Assembly: GCF_023887685.1 (NCBI RefSeq)
Contig: NZ_JAMWMR010000012.1
Coordinates: 1-64,000 of the forward strand
Length of the DNA: 64,000 nt
Origin: Streptomyces macrolidinus
GTDB taxonomy: Bacteria > Actinomycetota > Actinomycetes > Streptomycetales > Streptomycetaceae
Direction: 5' to 3'
Of the stretch, positions 35,012 through 42,363 are shown one piece after another. The notes under the pieces were generated by a model. The model worked only from the letters and a program-made list of their open reading frames with translations, searched no databases and had not been told where the DNA came from. Made by a program: the position numbers and the translations under genes. Position 1 is the stretch's first letter. Each line of letters opens with the position of its first letter.

Positions 35012-35545
35012 TCACTCACGGCCGTCGGGAAGTTCGAACAGCAGCGCCGTGAGACTGACGTGCACGGTCCCCTCCGTTCGCGGCGGCCGGGCGCTGCCCT
35101 GCAACACCTCCACCGCCTGAGCGACCAGGTCGCGGACCTTCGCCCAGTCCTCCTGCGGAAGCCAGACCTCGGCATCGGCGCTGTAGCGTTGGCGCGTCAT
35201 CGCGTCGAGACGTCGCCGAAGGTCGGTCAACAGCGCTTCCTGCAGCAGTCGTTGACCACTGGAGCGGTCCAACCGCTCGACGCTGGTGGGGTCGTAGCGA
35301 TAGCGGATGTTCGACCGTCCTCGCCGCGACCGGCCCGGCCGGTCCGCATCCTCCTCGACGCGCTTGAGGAAGCCCGCGGCGGCCAACTGCCGCAGGTGGT
35401 AACTCGCGGAAGCGTGGGCGAGCCCGAGTTCCTCGGCCACCTCCGTCGCCGACATGGCGGCGCCGGTCAGCAGGGACACGATGCGGATACGCAAGGGATT
35501 GGCGAGGGCACGCAGCGAGACCAGCGAGTCATTTCCCCAAGACAT
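35012..35545 (-). CDS. ArsR-type winged-helix regulator
   Basis: The first 90 residues of this 177-aa protein are an ArsR/HTH_20-type winged helix: LRALANPLRIRIVSLLTGAAMSATEVAEELGLAHASASYHLRQLAAAGFLKRV. The C-terminal half is helical, with a LLQEALLTDLRRRLDAMTRQRY stretch as in regulators that dimerise through long helices. No metal-binding cysteine pair is present, so it is not a classical arsenic sensor. A -10 like TAATAT lies 6 bases before the ATG, so translation may be leaderless. The M29 aminopeptidase gene follows. Confidence 0.85.
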   Translation of the reverse strand: MSWGNDSLVSLRALANPLRIRIVSLLTGAAMSATEVAEELGLAHASASYHLRQLAAAGFLKRVEEDADRPGRSRRGRSNIRYRYDPTSVERLDRSSGQRLLQEALLTDLRRRLDAMTRQRYSADAEVWLPQEDWAKVRDLVAQAVEVLQGSARPPRTEGTVHVSLTALLFELPDGRE

Positions 35546-35551
35546 GTTGGA

Positions 35552-35581
35552 ATATTAGCTACGGCCGGAACCGATCGACAA
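35552..35581 (-). promoter_or_regulatory. promoter of the ArsR-aminopeptidase unit
   Basis: TTGTCG (35576-35581) and TAATAT (35552-35557) on the minus strand are 18 bases apart. The -10 box ends 6 bases before the ATG at 35545, so transcription should start at or next to the start codon. Confidence 0.55.
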
Positions 35582-35619
35582 GGGCAAATTCGTTGGCCCT
35601 GCTCCGATGAGGCCGAGTA

Positions 35620-35639
35620 GGTTAGCCATATGGCTAGCC
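35620..35639. promoter_or_regulatory. 20-bp near-palindrome, candidate operator
   Basis: GGTTAGCCAT and ATGGCTAGCC form arms with one mismatch. It lies in the divergent gap between the ArsR-type gene and the FBP gene, about 75 bases from the former's start. It is a possible operator for the ArsR-type protein or for another regulator. Confidence 0.45.
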
Positions 35640-35680
35640 CCTCTAGGTTCTAACCCCTCTGGGCGCCGGCCCCTCCAGGT

Positions 35681-35732
35681 TCCGCCTCGATCCGGGCTCC
35701 GCTCCGTCTCGATCCAGGCTCCGTCTCGATCC
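35681..35732 (+). repeat. three direct repeats in the FBP leader
   Basis: TCCGCCTCGATCC (35681), TCCGTCTCGATCC (35703) and TCCGTCTCGATCC (35720) recur just before the FBP ribosome binding site. A second pair, CCCCTCTAGGTTC/CCCCTCCAGGTTC, lies immediately upstream. Confidence 0.6.
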
Positions 35733-35748
35733 TCACGAAGGACTTGTC

Positions 35749-36243
35749 ATGAGACCGCTGTCCGAGCAGGACATCCGTACCTCCTTCATCAACTGCTCGA
35801 AGGGAGAGGCGAAACGCCTGTCGATCCCTCGCGATCTCGACGAACGCCCCTGGGACGACCTGGACTTCCTCGGCTGGCGGGATCCGGGGGCGCCCGACCG
35901 CAGCTATCTCGTCACCGAGCGCGCGGACCGGCTCGTCGGCGTCGCCCTGCGCTTCCCGGCCTCGCAGCGCGGCTTCCTGCACCGCAGTCTGTGCTCGCTC
36001 TGTCTGACCACCCATCCGGGCAGCGGCGTCTCGCTGATGACGGCCCGCAAGGCGGGCGCGGCCGGGCGCGAGGGCAATTCGGTCGGCATCTACATGTGCA
36101 CGGATCTCTCCTGCCCCCTCTACATACGGGGGAAGAAGAAGCCCGAGGCCGGCGGCCGTTTCGAGGAGAGCCTCACCATGGACGAACAGATCGCCCGCAT
36201 GATGGGCAATCTGTCCGCCTTCCTCGACAAGCTGTCCGCCTGA
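35749..36243 (+). CDS. FBP-domain (FusB-like, EF-G-binding) protein
   Basis: This 164-aa protein resembles the C-terminal treble-clef zinc domain of FusB/FusC-type elongation-factor-G-binding proteins, which free EF-G from stalled ribosomes and give fusidic acid tolerance. The zinc ligands should be Cys82, Cys85, Cys117 and Cys122 (SLCSLCLTTH ... MCTDLSCPLYI). The start is ATG 35749 with GAAGGA upstream. In actinobacteria the physiological role of this stand-alone form is not well known; ribosome rescue under stress is an inference. The leader holds direct repeats and a palindrome. Confidence 0.82.
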   Translation: MRPLSEQDIRTSFINCSKGEAKRLSIPRDLDERPWDDLDFLGWRDPGAPDRSYLVTERADRLVGVALRFPASQRGFLHRSLCSLCLTTHPGSGVSLMTARKAGAAGREGNSVGIYMCTDLSCPLYIRGKKKPEAGGRFEESLTMDEQIARMMGNLSAFLDKLSA

Positions 36244-36249
36244 CACTCA

Positions 36250-36262
36250 GGGGCGCAGCCCC
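36250..36262. terminator. short bidirectional hairpin
   Basis: GGGGC-GCA-GCCCC lies 7 bases after the FBP stop and about 20 bases past the convergent erythromycin-esterase-like gene. It is only 5 bp long but very GC-rich. Confidence 0.4.
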
Positions 36263-36281
36263 GCGGTCGCCGGTCTCGCCG

Positions 36282-37640
36282 CTACCGGTCCCGAAGTCGG
36301 GCCGCCTCCACGCGGTGCAGATGGACGAGGACGTCGTACTGGCCGACGAGCGCCATGTCGTCCGGGCCGTCCGGGTATTCGGTGCCGATGGCGCGGGTCG
36401 GCCGGGGCTGCGCCAGCCACGCACGGGCGGGTGAGCCGACCGTACGCAGATCGACGACGTAGTCCCGGTACCGGACCCGGTCGAGGGTCGCCTCGTTGCT
36501 GGCCGGCCCGGCGGGCCCCAGCGTCCAGCGGTGGATGGCACCGTCCGGACCGGTGGCGTTGAAGGACCCCCGGTCGAAGGTGGTCCCCACGCTGACATAG
36601 TCGGAGCCGAGGCTGTCGCGCAGGAAGGCGCCCTGCATCTTCGGGTACTTGTCGGGCCGGTACGGCTGGTATCCGACGTGGGCGTCATGCGCGGACAGCA
36701 GCACCTTGGAGCCGGTGTGCCGCTGCCACCACACCACGTTGGCCGCCATCACCGAGTCCCGGTAGCGCATGCACCCGGCGATCCCCGCGGGCGTGTCGAA
36801 GTCGAAGGCGTACTGCCGGGCGGTCTGGTCGAGGACCGTCGCGTTCTGCACGGCCCACTCGTACGTCTCCCGGTCCGCGCCCGGCGACTGCCGCTGCAGC
36901 AGCCGCAGCGCCTCGCCCGTGCGGTCTGCCATCTCCTGGCGTTCCTCCAGGGGCTTGTTCATGTACTGCTCTATATACGCCCCCGTCGCGACGGTGGGAC
37001 GCAGGCCCCGGTACAGCTCCTCGAAGCGGGCGCTCAGTTCGGGGTGGGTGCGGCCCACATAGTCCGTGACCGCGTCATAGAGTTCGGGACCCGCCCAGGC
37101 CGTGTCGTCGCCCATGAACTGCACCGGGTCGTCGGGATGCCGGAGGTTGTAGGCGCGCATCCATTCGATGAGCGCGAGGTAGTCGGTGTTGTTCCACCAC
37201 AGATAGTCCCGCTGGAACTCCTCCCGCATGATCCGTCGCGGGTCGCCCTTGCCGTGCACCACATAGTCGTTGAGGCGCAGCCCTGTACTCCAGGGGGCCT
37301 CCAGGGCGAAGGTACGGAAGCCCTTGGTCTCGACCAGATGGCGGAAGACGCGTTCCTTGAGAGCGAAGAAGTCATGGGAGCTGTGGGTGGCCTCGCCCAG
37401 GCCGACGACGCGGGCGTCACCGATCATGCGGTCCAGGGGGCGCAGATCGGCGGTGTCGCCGCCCGGTTCGACGGTGCGCAAGGGGTGGGCGCCTCGTTCG
37501 ATGGCGCTCACGACCGGGCCGTCGGAGGCGTCCGCGGTCGCGTGCGCCGGGGTCGCCGCCGCGACCGGAGGCGCGCCTGCCGCCACGGTCGCCAGGCTGA
37601 TGAGCAGGGCCGATACGAGTACGGTTCGTTGCCGTTGCAT
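36282..37640 (-). CDS. secreted erythromycin-esterase-like protein
   Basis: This 452-aa protein belongs to the erythromycin esterase superfamily (EreA/EreB fold; PF05139-type). A signal peptide (RQRTVLVSALLISLATVAAGAPPVAAA) predicts secretion. The active-site motif is GLGEATHSSHDFF with Glu83 and His86; a second conserved block is EAPWSTGLRLNDYV, and a third LLSAHDAHVGYQ. In Streptomyces most members have no proven macrolide activity and the native substrate is unknown. I chose ATG 37640 because it gives the intact signal peptide. It is divergent from a FUSC/ArAE-type membrane protein gene. Confidence 0.85.
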   Translation of the reverse strand: MQRQRTVLVSALLISLATVAAGAPPVAAATPAHATADASDGPVVSAIERGAHPLRTVEPGGDTADLRPLDRMIGDARVVGLGEATHSSHDFFALKERVFRHLVETKGFRTFALEAPWSTGLRLNDYVVHGKGDPRRIMREEFQRDYLWWNNTDYLALIEWMRAYNLRHPDDPVQFMGDDTAWAGPELYDAVTDYVGRTHPELSARFEELYRGLRPTVATGAYIEQYMNKPLEERQEMADRTGEALRLLQRQSPGADRETYEWAVQNATVLDQTARQYAFDFDTPAGIAGCMRYRDSVMAANVVWWQRHTGSKVLLSAHDAHVGYQPYRPDKYPKMQGAFLRDSLGSDYVSVGTTFDRGSFNATGPDGAIHRWTLGPAGPASNEATLDRVRYRDYVVDLRTVGSPARAWLAQPRPTRAIGTEYPDGPDDMALVGQYDVLVHLHRVEAARLRDR

Positions 37641-37801
37641 GATCCGAGACTCGCGTACGGCGGACGGTGGAACCATCCTGCTCTCCTCCCGGTGGCACGG
37701 GGGAAGCCCCGAGGTCCGGCCCGGGGGTCTGCCCCCGGGCTCCCGGTCCTCGCGTCCGGGTCCATCCCTCCGGCCTACGCTCGATGCCCGCCCGGAAGGG
37801 A

Positions 37802-39073
37802 ATGGCCCTAGGGATGCGAGACCTACGTGAGGGCTGGGCGCGGACGGCCGCCAGGATCGGGAAGTGGGGCCAGGAACCCGAGGTGGTCCAGGCGGTCCGC
37901 TCGACCGCTGCCGCGACCCTCGCGTATGTGATCGCGCTGCATCTCAGTCCCGAGCGGGCGCCGCTCACCGCTCCGTTGACCGCCCTGCTCGTGGTCCAGG
38001 TGACGCTCTACTCCACGATCACCACGAGCGTGCGCCGGGTGAACTCGGTGGTGGCCGGTGTCGTCATCGCCATCGGCTTCAGCATCCTGGTGGGTCTGAC
38101 CTGGTGGAGCCTGGCCCTGATCATCCTGGCCTCGCTGGCCGTCGGACATCTCGTACGGGTCAGTGAGTTCGTGCCCGAGGTGGCGATCAGCGCCATGCTG
38201 GTCCTCGGGGTGACCCAGGTGGGCAGCACGGCCTGGGCGCGGGTCCTGGAGACCCTGATCGGCGCGGTGGTCGGCCTCGGCACCAATCTGTTCTTCGCGC
38301 CCCCCGTGTGGGTGAGCGCGGCAGGCGCGTCCATCGAGGGGCTGGCGCGCCAGGTACGGCAACTGACGCTGCGCATCGGAGAGCAGGCCGCGGGGCGTAC
38401 GCCCGTGTCGGAGGCGACGGCACGGCTGTACGAGGCGCGTCGGCTCGACCACGACATCATCGTGGTGGACGCGGCGCTGCGGCAGGCCGAGGACAGTCTG
38501 AAGCTCAACCCCCGGGTCCGCGAAGGGCTGCTGCACCGGATCGTGCTGCGGACCGGGCTCGACACGCTGGAGATCGTCACGGTGGTACTGCGGGTCATCG
38601 CCCGGAGCCTTGCCGATCTGGCCAAGGAACGCGGCGCCGAGCCGCTGCTCTCGCCGCGGGTCGGGACCACGCTGGAGCGGTTGCTCTCGGAGATCGGCGA
38701 TGCGGTGGTGAGCTTCGCCGTGCTCGTCACCACCGATGTCAGCCGCAGCGCCGAGTCCGCGGAGGCCCGGCTCGCCGAGGAACTGGCCACGGCGTGCGCG
38801 ACCCGTGACACGCTGGCCGAGCTGCTGTTGGCGGAGGTCCAGCGGGATGTGCGCCAGTGGCAGTTCCACGGCGCCCTTCTGGCCGAGGTCAACCGCATCC
38901 TGGACGAGATGGACATCGAGCACCGCTCACGGCGGCTGCTCGAGGAGCTGGACCGCGGCGGGCAGCGGCACCGCCAGCAGGTTCCGCTTCTGAGTCGACT
39001 GGGGGAGCATGCGCGGCGCTCTCTGCTCGCCCGGTTGCGGAGGCTGCTCCCGGGCCGGAAGCACCGTTCCTGA
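37802..39073 (+). CDS. FUSC/aromatic acid exporter (ArAE) family membrane protein
   Basis: This 423-aa protein has an N-terminal membrane half of about six helices (TAAATLAYVIALHL; TAPLTALLVVQVTLYSTITTSVRRVNSVVAGVVIAIGFSILVGL; LALIILASLAVGHLV; and more to residue 180). A long helical cytoplasmic half with heptad-like patterns follows. This is the layout of FUSC/ArAE proteins such as AaeB and YccS, which export aromatic acids or are envelope proteins of unknown cargo. I chose ATG 37802 with GGAAGGGA just upstream; the ATG at 37814 is an alternative. The C-terminus is strongly basic. Confidence 0.82.
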   Translation: MALGMRDLREGWARTAARIGKWGQEPEVVQAVRSTAAATLAYVIALHLSPERAPLTAPLTALLVVQVTLYSTITTSVRRVNSVVAGVVIAIGFSILVGLTWWSLALIILASLAVGHLVRVSEFVPEVAISAMLVLGVTQVGSTAWARVLETLIGAVVGLGTNLFFAPPVWVSAAGASIEGLARQVRQLTLRIGEQAAGRTPVSEATARLYEARRLDHDIIVVDAALRQAEDSLKLNPRVREGLLHRIVLRTGLDTLEIVTVVLRVIARSLADLAKERGAEPLLSPRVGTTLERLLSEIGDAVVSFAVLVTTDVSRSAESAEARLAEELATACATRDTLAELLLAEVQRDVRQWQFHGALLAEVNRILDEMDIEHRSRRLLEELDRGGQRHRQQVPLLSRLGEHARRSLLARLRRLLPGRKHRS

Positions 39074-39115
39074 CGATGACCGAGCGATGCGGCTCGGCGG
39101 GACGCGTCGTCGGGG

Positions 39116-39940
39116 CTACGTCGTCCAGTGGCCGGGGCAGGTGACGGTGGCCGGGAGTCGGGTGCCCGCGGTGCCGCGAGCCGCGTTGATCTGGGGCTGG
39201 GTCACGAAGACCGCGTCCGACAGATCGGCGTCGGTGAGGTTCGCGTCACGCAGGTCGGCGCCTGTCAGATCCGCGCGGCGCAGGTCGGCGCCCGTGAGGT
39301 CGGCGGCTATGAGGCAGGCGCCGCGCAGACTGGCACCGCGCAGGTCGGCCCCCTTGAGCCGGGCGCCGATGAGGTCGGCGCCCCGCCGGTCCTTCTTCCG
39401 CCGCCCGACCGGGGCCCGTACCAGCTCGCTGGTGCGCAGCAACAGCACATTGACCTCCTGGCGATGCGCGTCCAAGTCCAGTGCGCGCAGTTCGTCCGGG
39501 GTGCGCAGCGTGAGCCGCTCGGTCTTCTCCCGCATGCGGCGCAGGTCGGCGTGGACCGGGCGGGCGTCGGGCAGGGTGAGCGCCTCGGTCAGATACCAGA
39601 GCAGTTCATGGAGTCCGCGCATCACGGGGAAGACGTCGAACATGCGCCGGGCGTGCTCCCGGTCGCCCGAGCGCCAGTCCTGTCCGCCGAAGGTGACCTG
39701 GGAGACCTGCTGTCCGGCGCCGAAGCAGTCGAAGACCGTGCAGCCGGAGAAGCCGCGCGGGCGCAACTCGGTGTGCACACCGCACCGGAAGTCGTCCCGG
39801 AGGTTGCGGCAGGGCGTGCCCGCGGCCTTGTCGATCGCGAAGTCCGCGGAGGCGGCGAAGGGCAGCGCGACGCAGCACAGGGCGAAGCAACGGCCGCAGT
39901 CGGCGCGCAGTTCGGGCCGGTCGGCAGGGGCTGTGTCCAT
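39116..39940 (-). CDS. pentapeptide-repeat protein with Cys-rich N-terminal module
   Basis: This 274-aa protein has two parts. Residues 15-72 hold eight cysteines (15, 18, 22, 23, 44, 53, 67 and 72), a likely metal-binding or disulphide module resembling the Cys-rich YkgJ-type domains. Residues 185-250 are tandem pentapeptides of the A(D/N)LxG type, [29 protein letters not shown], forming a right-handed beta-helix of two to three coils. A helical linker with [31 protein letters not shown] joins them. The function is unknown; related repeat proteins mimic DNA or act as scaffolds. It is convergent with the FUSC gene. Confidence 0.82.
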   Translation of the reverse strand: MDTAPADRPELRADCGRCFALCCVALPFAASADFAIDKAAGTPCRNLRDDFRCGVHTELRPRGFSGCTVFDCFGAGQQVSQVTFGGQDWRSGDREHARRMFDVFPVMRGLHELLWYLTEALTLPDARPVHADLRRMREKTERLTLRTPDELRALDLDAHRQEVNVLLLRTSELVRAPVGRRKKDRRGADLIGARLKGADLRGASLRGACLIAADLTGADLRRADLTGADLRDANLTDADLSDAVFVTQPQINAARGTAGTRLPATVTCPGHWTT

Positions 39941-39983
39941 GACATCACCCTAACCCCTCGCCGTCCGGCCCTCCTTCGCGCCG

Positions 39984-41285
39984 TCAGACCTCGTCGCGGA
40001 CCAACGCCAGCAGCCGGTCCAGGACGCGCGGGCCTCCCGCGCGGACCCCGTCGTGCTCGAACTCGTCGGTGACCCAGGTGCGCAGGCCGCGGATCGCGCG
40101 GGCCGTCTCGAGGGCGTGGGCCGTGTCGACGTACATGTCGTCGTGGTAGACCGCCGCGGCCACCGGTACCTCGTTGGCGGCGAGCCGGGTGCGGTCGTAC
40201 AGCGGTGTCCAGTCGGTGCGTTCGGCGAGCAGGTCCGCGGTCTCGCGCAGTGGGCGCAGCGCCGGGTCGGTGTCGAACATCCAGGGGTGCACCGTCTCGC
40301 CCGTGAACAGCACGGGTCCGTCGCCGGTCAGCGTCTTCGCCGCGTCGAACTGCGGGAACTCCGCGCGTACGCGCTCCGCCGACCAGGCGGTGGGGCGCTC
40401 GTCCTGGCCGTAGATCGGCTCGTGGACGAGCGCGTACAGCGGGTTGGCCGCGTACGAGAGCAGGGTCTGCACCTGCTCCTGGAACGCGTCGGAGAGCGCG
40501 AGGCCCTGCGGGGTGCGGACGAAGGCGTCCTCGAGCAGGAAGTGGAGGCGGTGGCTGCCGTCGCCGCTGCCGAGGAGGATGCCGAGGGACTGGAACGCCT
40601 CGACGGTGAGCCGGTAGCCGTTCGCGAGCACGGGCTCGTGCTGGAGCAGGTACTCGGCGATACGGCGCGCGCGTTCGACGTCCTGCGGGTAGCGGGCGTA
40701 GTGGGCGGCCACCTTGCGCTCGATGCGCGGGTACGCGGCGCGGTACACGTCGTCCGCGTGGGCGTCGAGGGAGGGCAGGCCGCCGGTGATCAGGGCGGTG
40801 TGCAGGCCCTCGGGGGCGGTGGAGAGGTAGTTGACGGTGCAGAACCCGCCGAAGCTCTGACCGAGGACGGTCCAGGGGGCGCCGCCGGTGAGCCCGGAGC
40901 GGATGGCCTCGCAGTCGCGGACGATGGAGTCCGCGCGGAAGTGTGTCAGATAGTCGGCCTGGGCGCGGGGGCCGCCGCGCAGCGGGAGCGTCTGCCGGTT
41001 GGCGGGGGTGGAGGCGCCGGTGCCGCGCTGGTCGAGCAGGAGGACCCGGTACTCCTGAAGGGCGCGGCCGAGCCAGGCCTGCTTGCCGACGAAGCGGTGC
41101 GCGCCGAATCCGGGCCCGCCCTGGAGGTAGAGCAGCCAGGGCAGGTCGTCGTCCGCCTTGTCGCCCGCGACGACCTCGCGCGCGTACAGCTCGATCGTCT
41201 CCCCGGCAGGGTCGTCGTGGTCGAGGGGCACGGTGAAGCGGCGGTCGGTGAGGACGACTCCGGGCTGGCGGTAGGTGTGGCTCAA
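39984..41285 (-). CDS. proline iminopeptidase-like alpha/beta hydrolase (S33)
   Basis: This 433-aa S33-type peptidase should release N-terminal proline or similar residues in the cytoplasm. The oxyanion loop is LLYLQGGPGFGAHR and VLLLDQRGTGAST. The nucleophile is the Ser in VLGQSFGGFC; the His is probably in DEFEHDGVRAGG. I chose the TTG at 41285 since GGGAG lies 5-6 bases before it and the product begins SHTYRQPGVVLTDRRF as the family does; an upstream GTG would add a Pro/Arg-rich leader. It is divergent from lutA, across a 19-bp tandem repeat. Confidence 0.87.
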   Translation of the reverse strand: MSHTYRQPGVVLTDRRFTVPLDHDDPAGETIELYAREVVAGDKADDDLPWLLYLQGGPGFGAHRFVGKQAWLGRALQEYRVLLLDQRGTGASTPANRQTLPLRGGPRAQADYLTHFRADSIVRDCEAIRSGLTGGAPWTVLGQSFGGFCTVNYLSTAPEGLHTALITGGLPSLDAHADDVYRAAYPRIERKVAAHYARYPQDVERARRIAEYLLQHEPVLANGYRLTVEAFQSLGILLGSGDGSHRLHFLLEDAFVRTPQGLALSDAFQEQVQTLLSYAANPLYALVHEPIYGQDERPTAWSAERVRAEFPQFDAAKTLTGDGPVLFTGETVHPWMFDTDPALRPLRETADLLAERTDWTPLYDRTRLAANEVPVAAAVYHDDMYVDTAHALETARAIRGLRTWVTDEFEHDGVRAGGPRVLDRLLALVRDEV

Positions 41286-41473
41286 CTGGGCTCCCGGGAC
41301 GGGCGGACGGCGGGTCGCGTCCCAGTTCAGCACATGGGGGGTGCGGCGTCCGCGTCCGGGGAGGCACCGGCCCGGCCCCTTGCGGACACCCGGCCGGAAG
41401 ATGATGATCACACGATCGAGCGAAACCGGTTTTACGCACGCCCCCCACAGAGCAGTAGTCAACCCTGCACTCA

Positions 41474-41530
41474 CCTGATGCCCGCGCCTGAACCTGATGC
41501 CCGCACCCGAACCTGATACCCGCACCCGAA
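41474..41530 (+). repeat. three tandem 19-bp repeats in the lut promoter/leader region
   Basis: Units begin at 41474, 41493 and 41512 and are close to ACCTGATGCCCGCACCCGA; units 2 and 3 differ at one position. A partial copy (ACCTGATG) follows at 41536. The array lies 40-100 bases before lutA. Confidence 0.8.
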
Positions 41531-41570
41531 CCGCACCTGATGACCGACCACCAGCTCACGAGGAGCCGCG

Positions 41571-42326
41571 ATGCGTGTCGCTCTGTTCCTGACCTGTGTC
41601 AACGACACGCTCTATCCGGACACGGGGCGCGCGGTGGTGAGGCTGCTGACCAGGCTGGGCGTCGAGGTCGACTTCCCGCCGGGCCAGACCTGTTGCGGGC
41701 AGGCCCACTACAACACGGGCTATCGGCACGAGGCCGAGCCGCTGGCCCTGCGGTACGCCGACGTCTTCCGGGAGTACGACGCGATCGTGACGCCGTCCGG
41801 CTCCTGCGGGGCGATGGTGCGGGAGCTGTATCCGCGGCTGGGCGCGCGGGCACGGGCCGAGGGGCGCGGGGACACCCTCGCGACCCGGTTGGCGCCCGTG
41901 ATCCCGAAGACCTACGAGCTGACGGAGTTCCTGGTGGACGTGCTCGGGGCGACGGACGTCGGCGCGTACTACCCGCACCGGGTGACCTACCACCCCACCT
42001 GCCACGGGCTGCGCAGCCTGGGGCTCGGGGACCGGCCCCGGCGGCTGCTCGAAGCCGTACGGGGACTGGAGCTGGTCGAGTTGCCGGGTGCCGACGAGTG
42101 CTGCGGCTTCGGGGGCACCTTCGCCGTGAAGAACCCGGACGTCTCGGCGGCCATGGGGGTGGACAAGGTGCGCAACGCCGAGTCCACGGGCGCCGAGGTG
42201 CTGTGCGCGGCCGACAACGCGTGTCTGATGCACCTCGGCGGGACGATGGCGCGGCTGCGCGTCGGGATGCGGCCGGTGCACATCGCGGAGATCCTGGCGA
42301 GCACGGAGCAGGAGCCGCCGCGGTGA
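41571..42326 (+). CDS. lutA: lactate utilization protein LutA (CCG-domain Fe-S subunit)
   Basis: This 251-aa protein is the GlpC/LutA-like subunit of the LutABC L-lactate-oxidising complex. It has two CCG-type cysteine motifs: TCCGQAHYNTG near residue 41, and ECCGFGGTFAVKNPDVS near residue 178, each paired with earlier cysteines (GSCGA and HPTCHGL). These bind iron-sulphur clusters. ATG 41571 follows GAGGAG. lutB starts 37 bases after its stop, and lutC overlaps lutB. Confidence 0.93.
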   Translation: MRVALFLTCVNDTLYPDTGRAVVRLLTRLGVEVDFPPGQTCCGQAHYNTGYRHEAEPLALRYADVFREYDAIVTPSGSCGAMVRELYPRLGARARAEGRGDTLATRLAPVIPKTYELTEFLVDVLGATDVGAYYPHRVTYHPTCHGLRSLGLGDRPRRLLEAVRGLELVELPGADECCGFGGTFAVKNPDVSAAMGVDKVRNAESTGAEVLCAADNACLMHLGGTMARLRVGMRPVHIAEILASTEQEPPR

Positions 42327-42363
42327 ACATCGTCGCCCGAATGAAGGTGAAGGGACGGATCGC

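Noticed and set aside
41474..41530. Three 19-bp repeats as a small CRISPR
   Set aside because: Repeats touch each other with no spacers and no cas genes are nearby.
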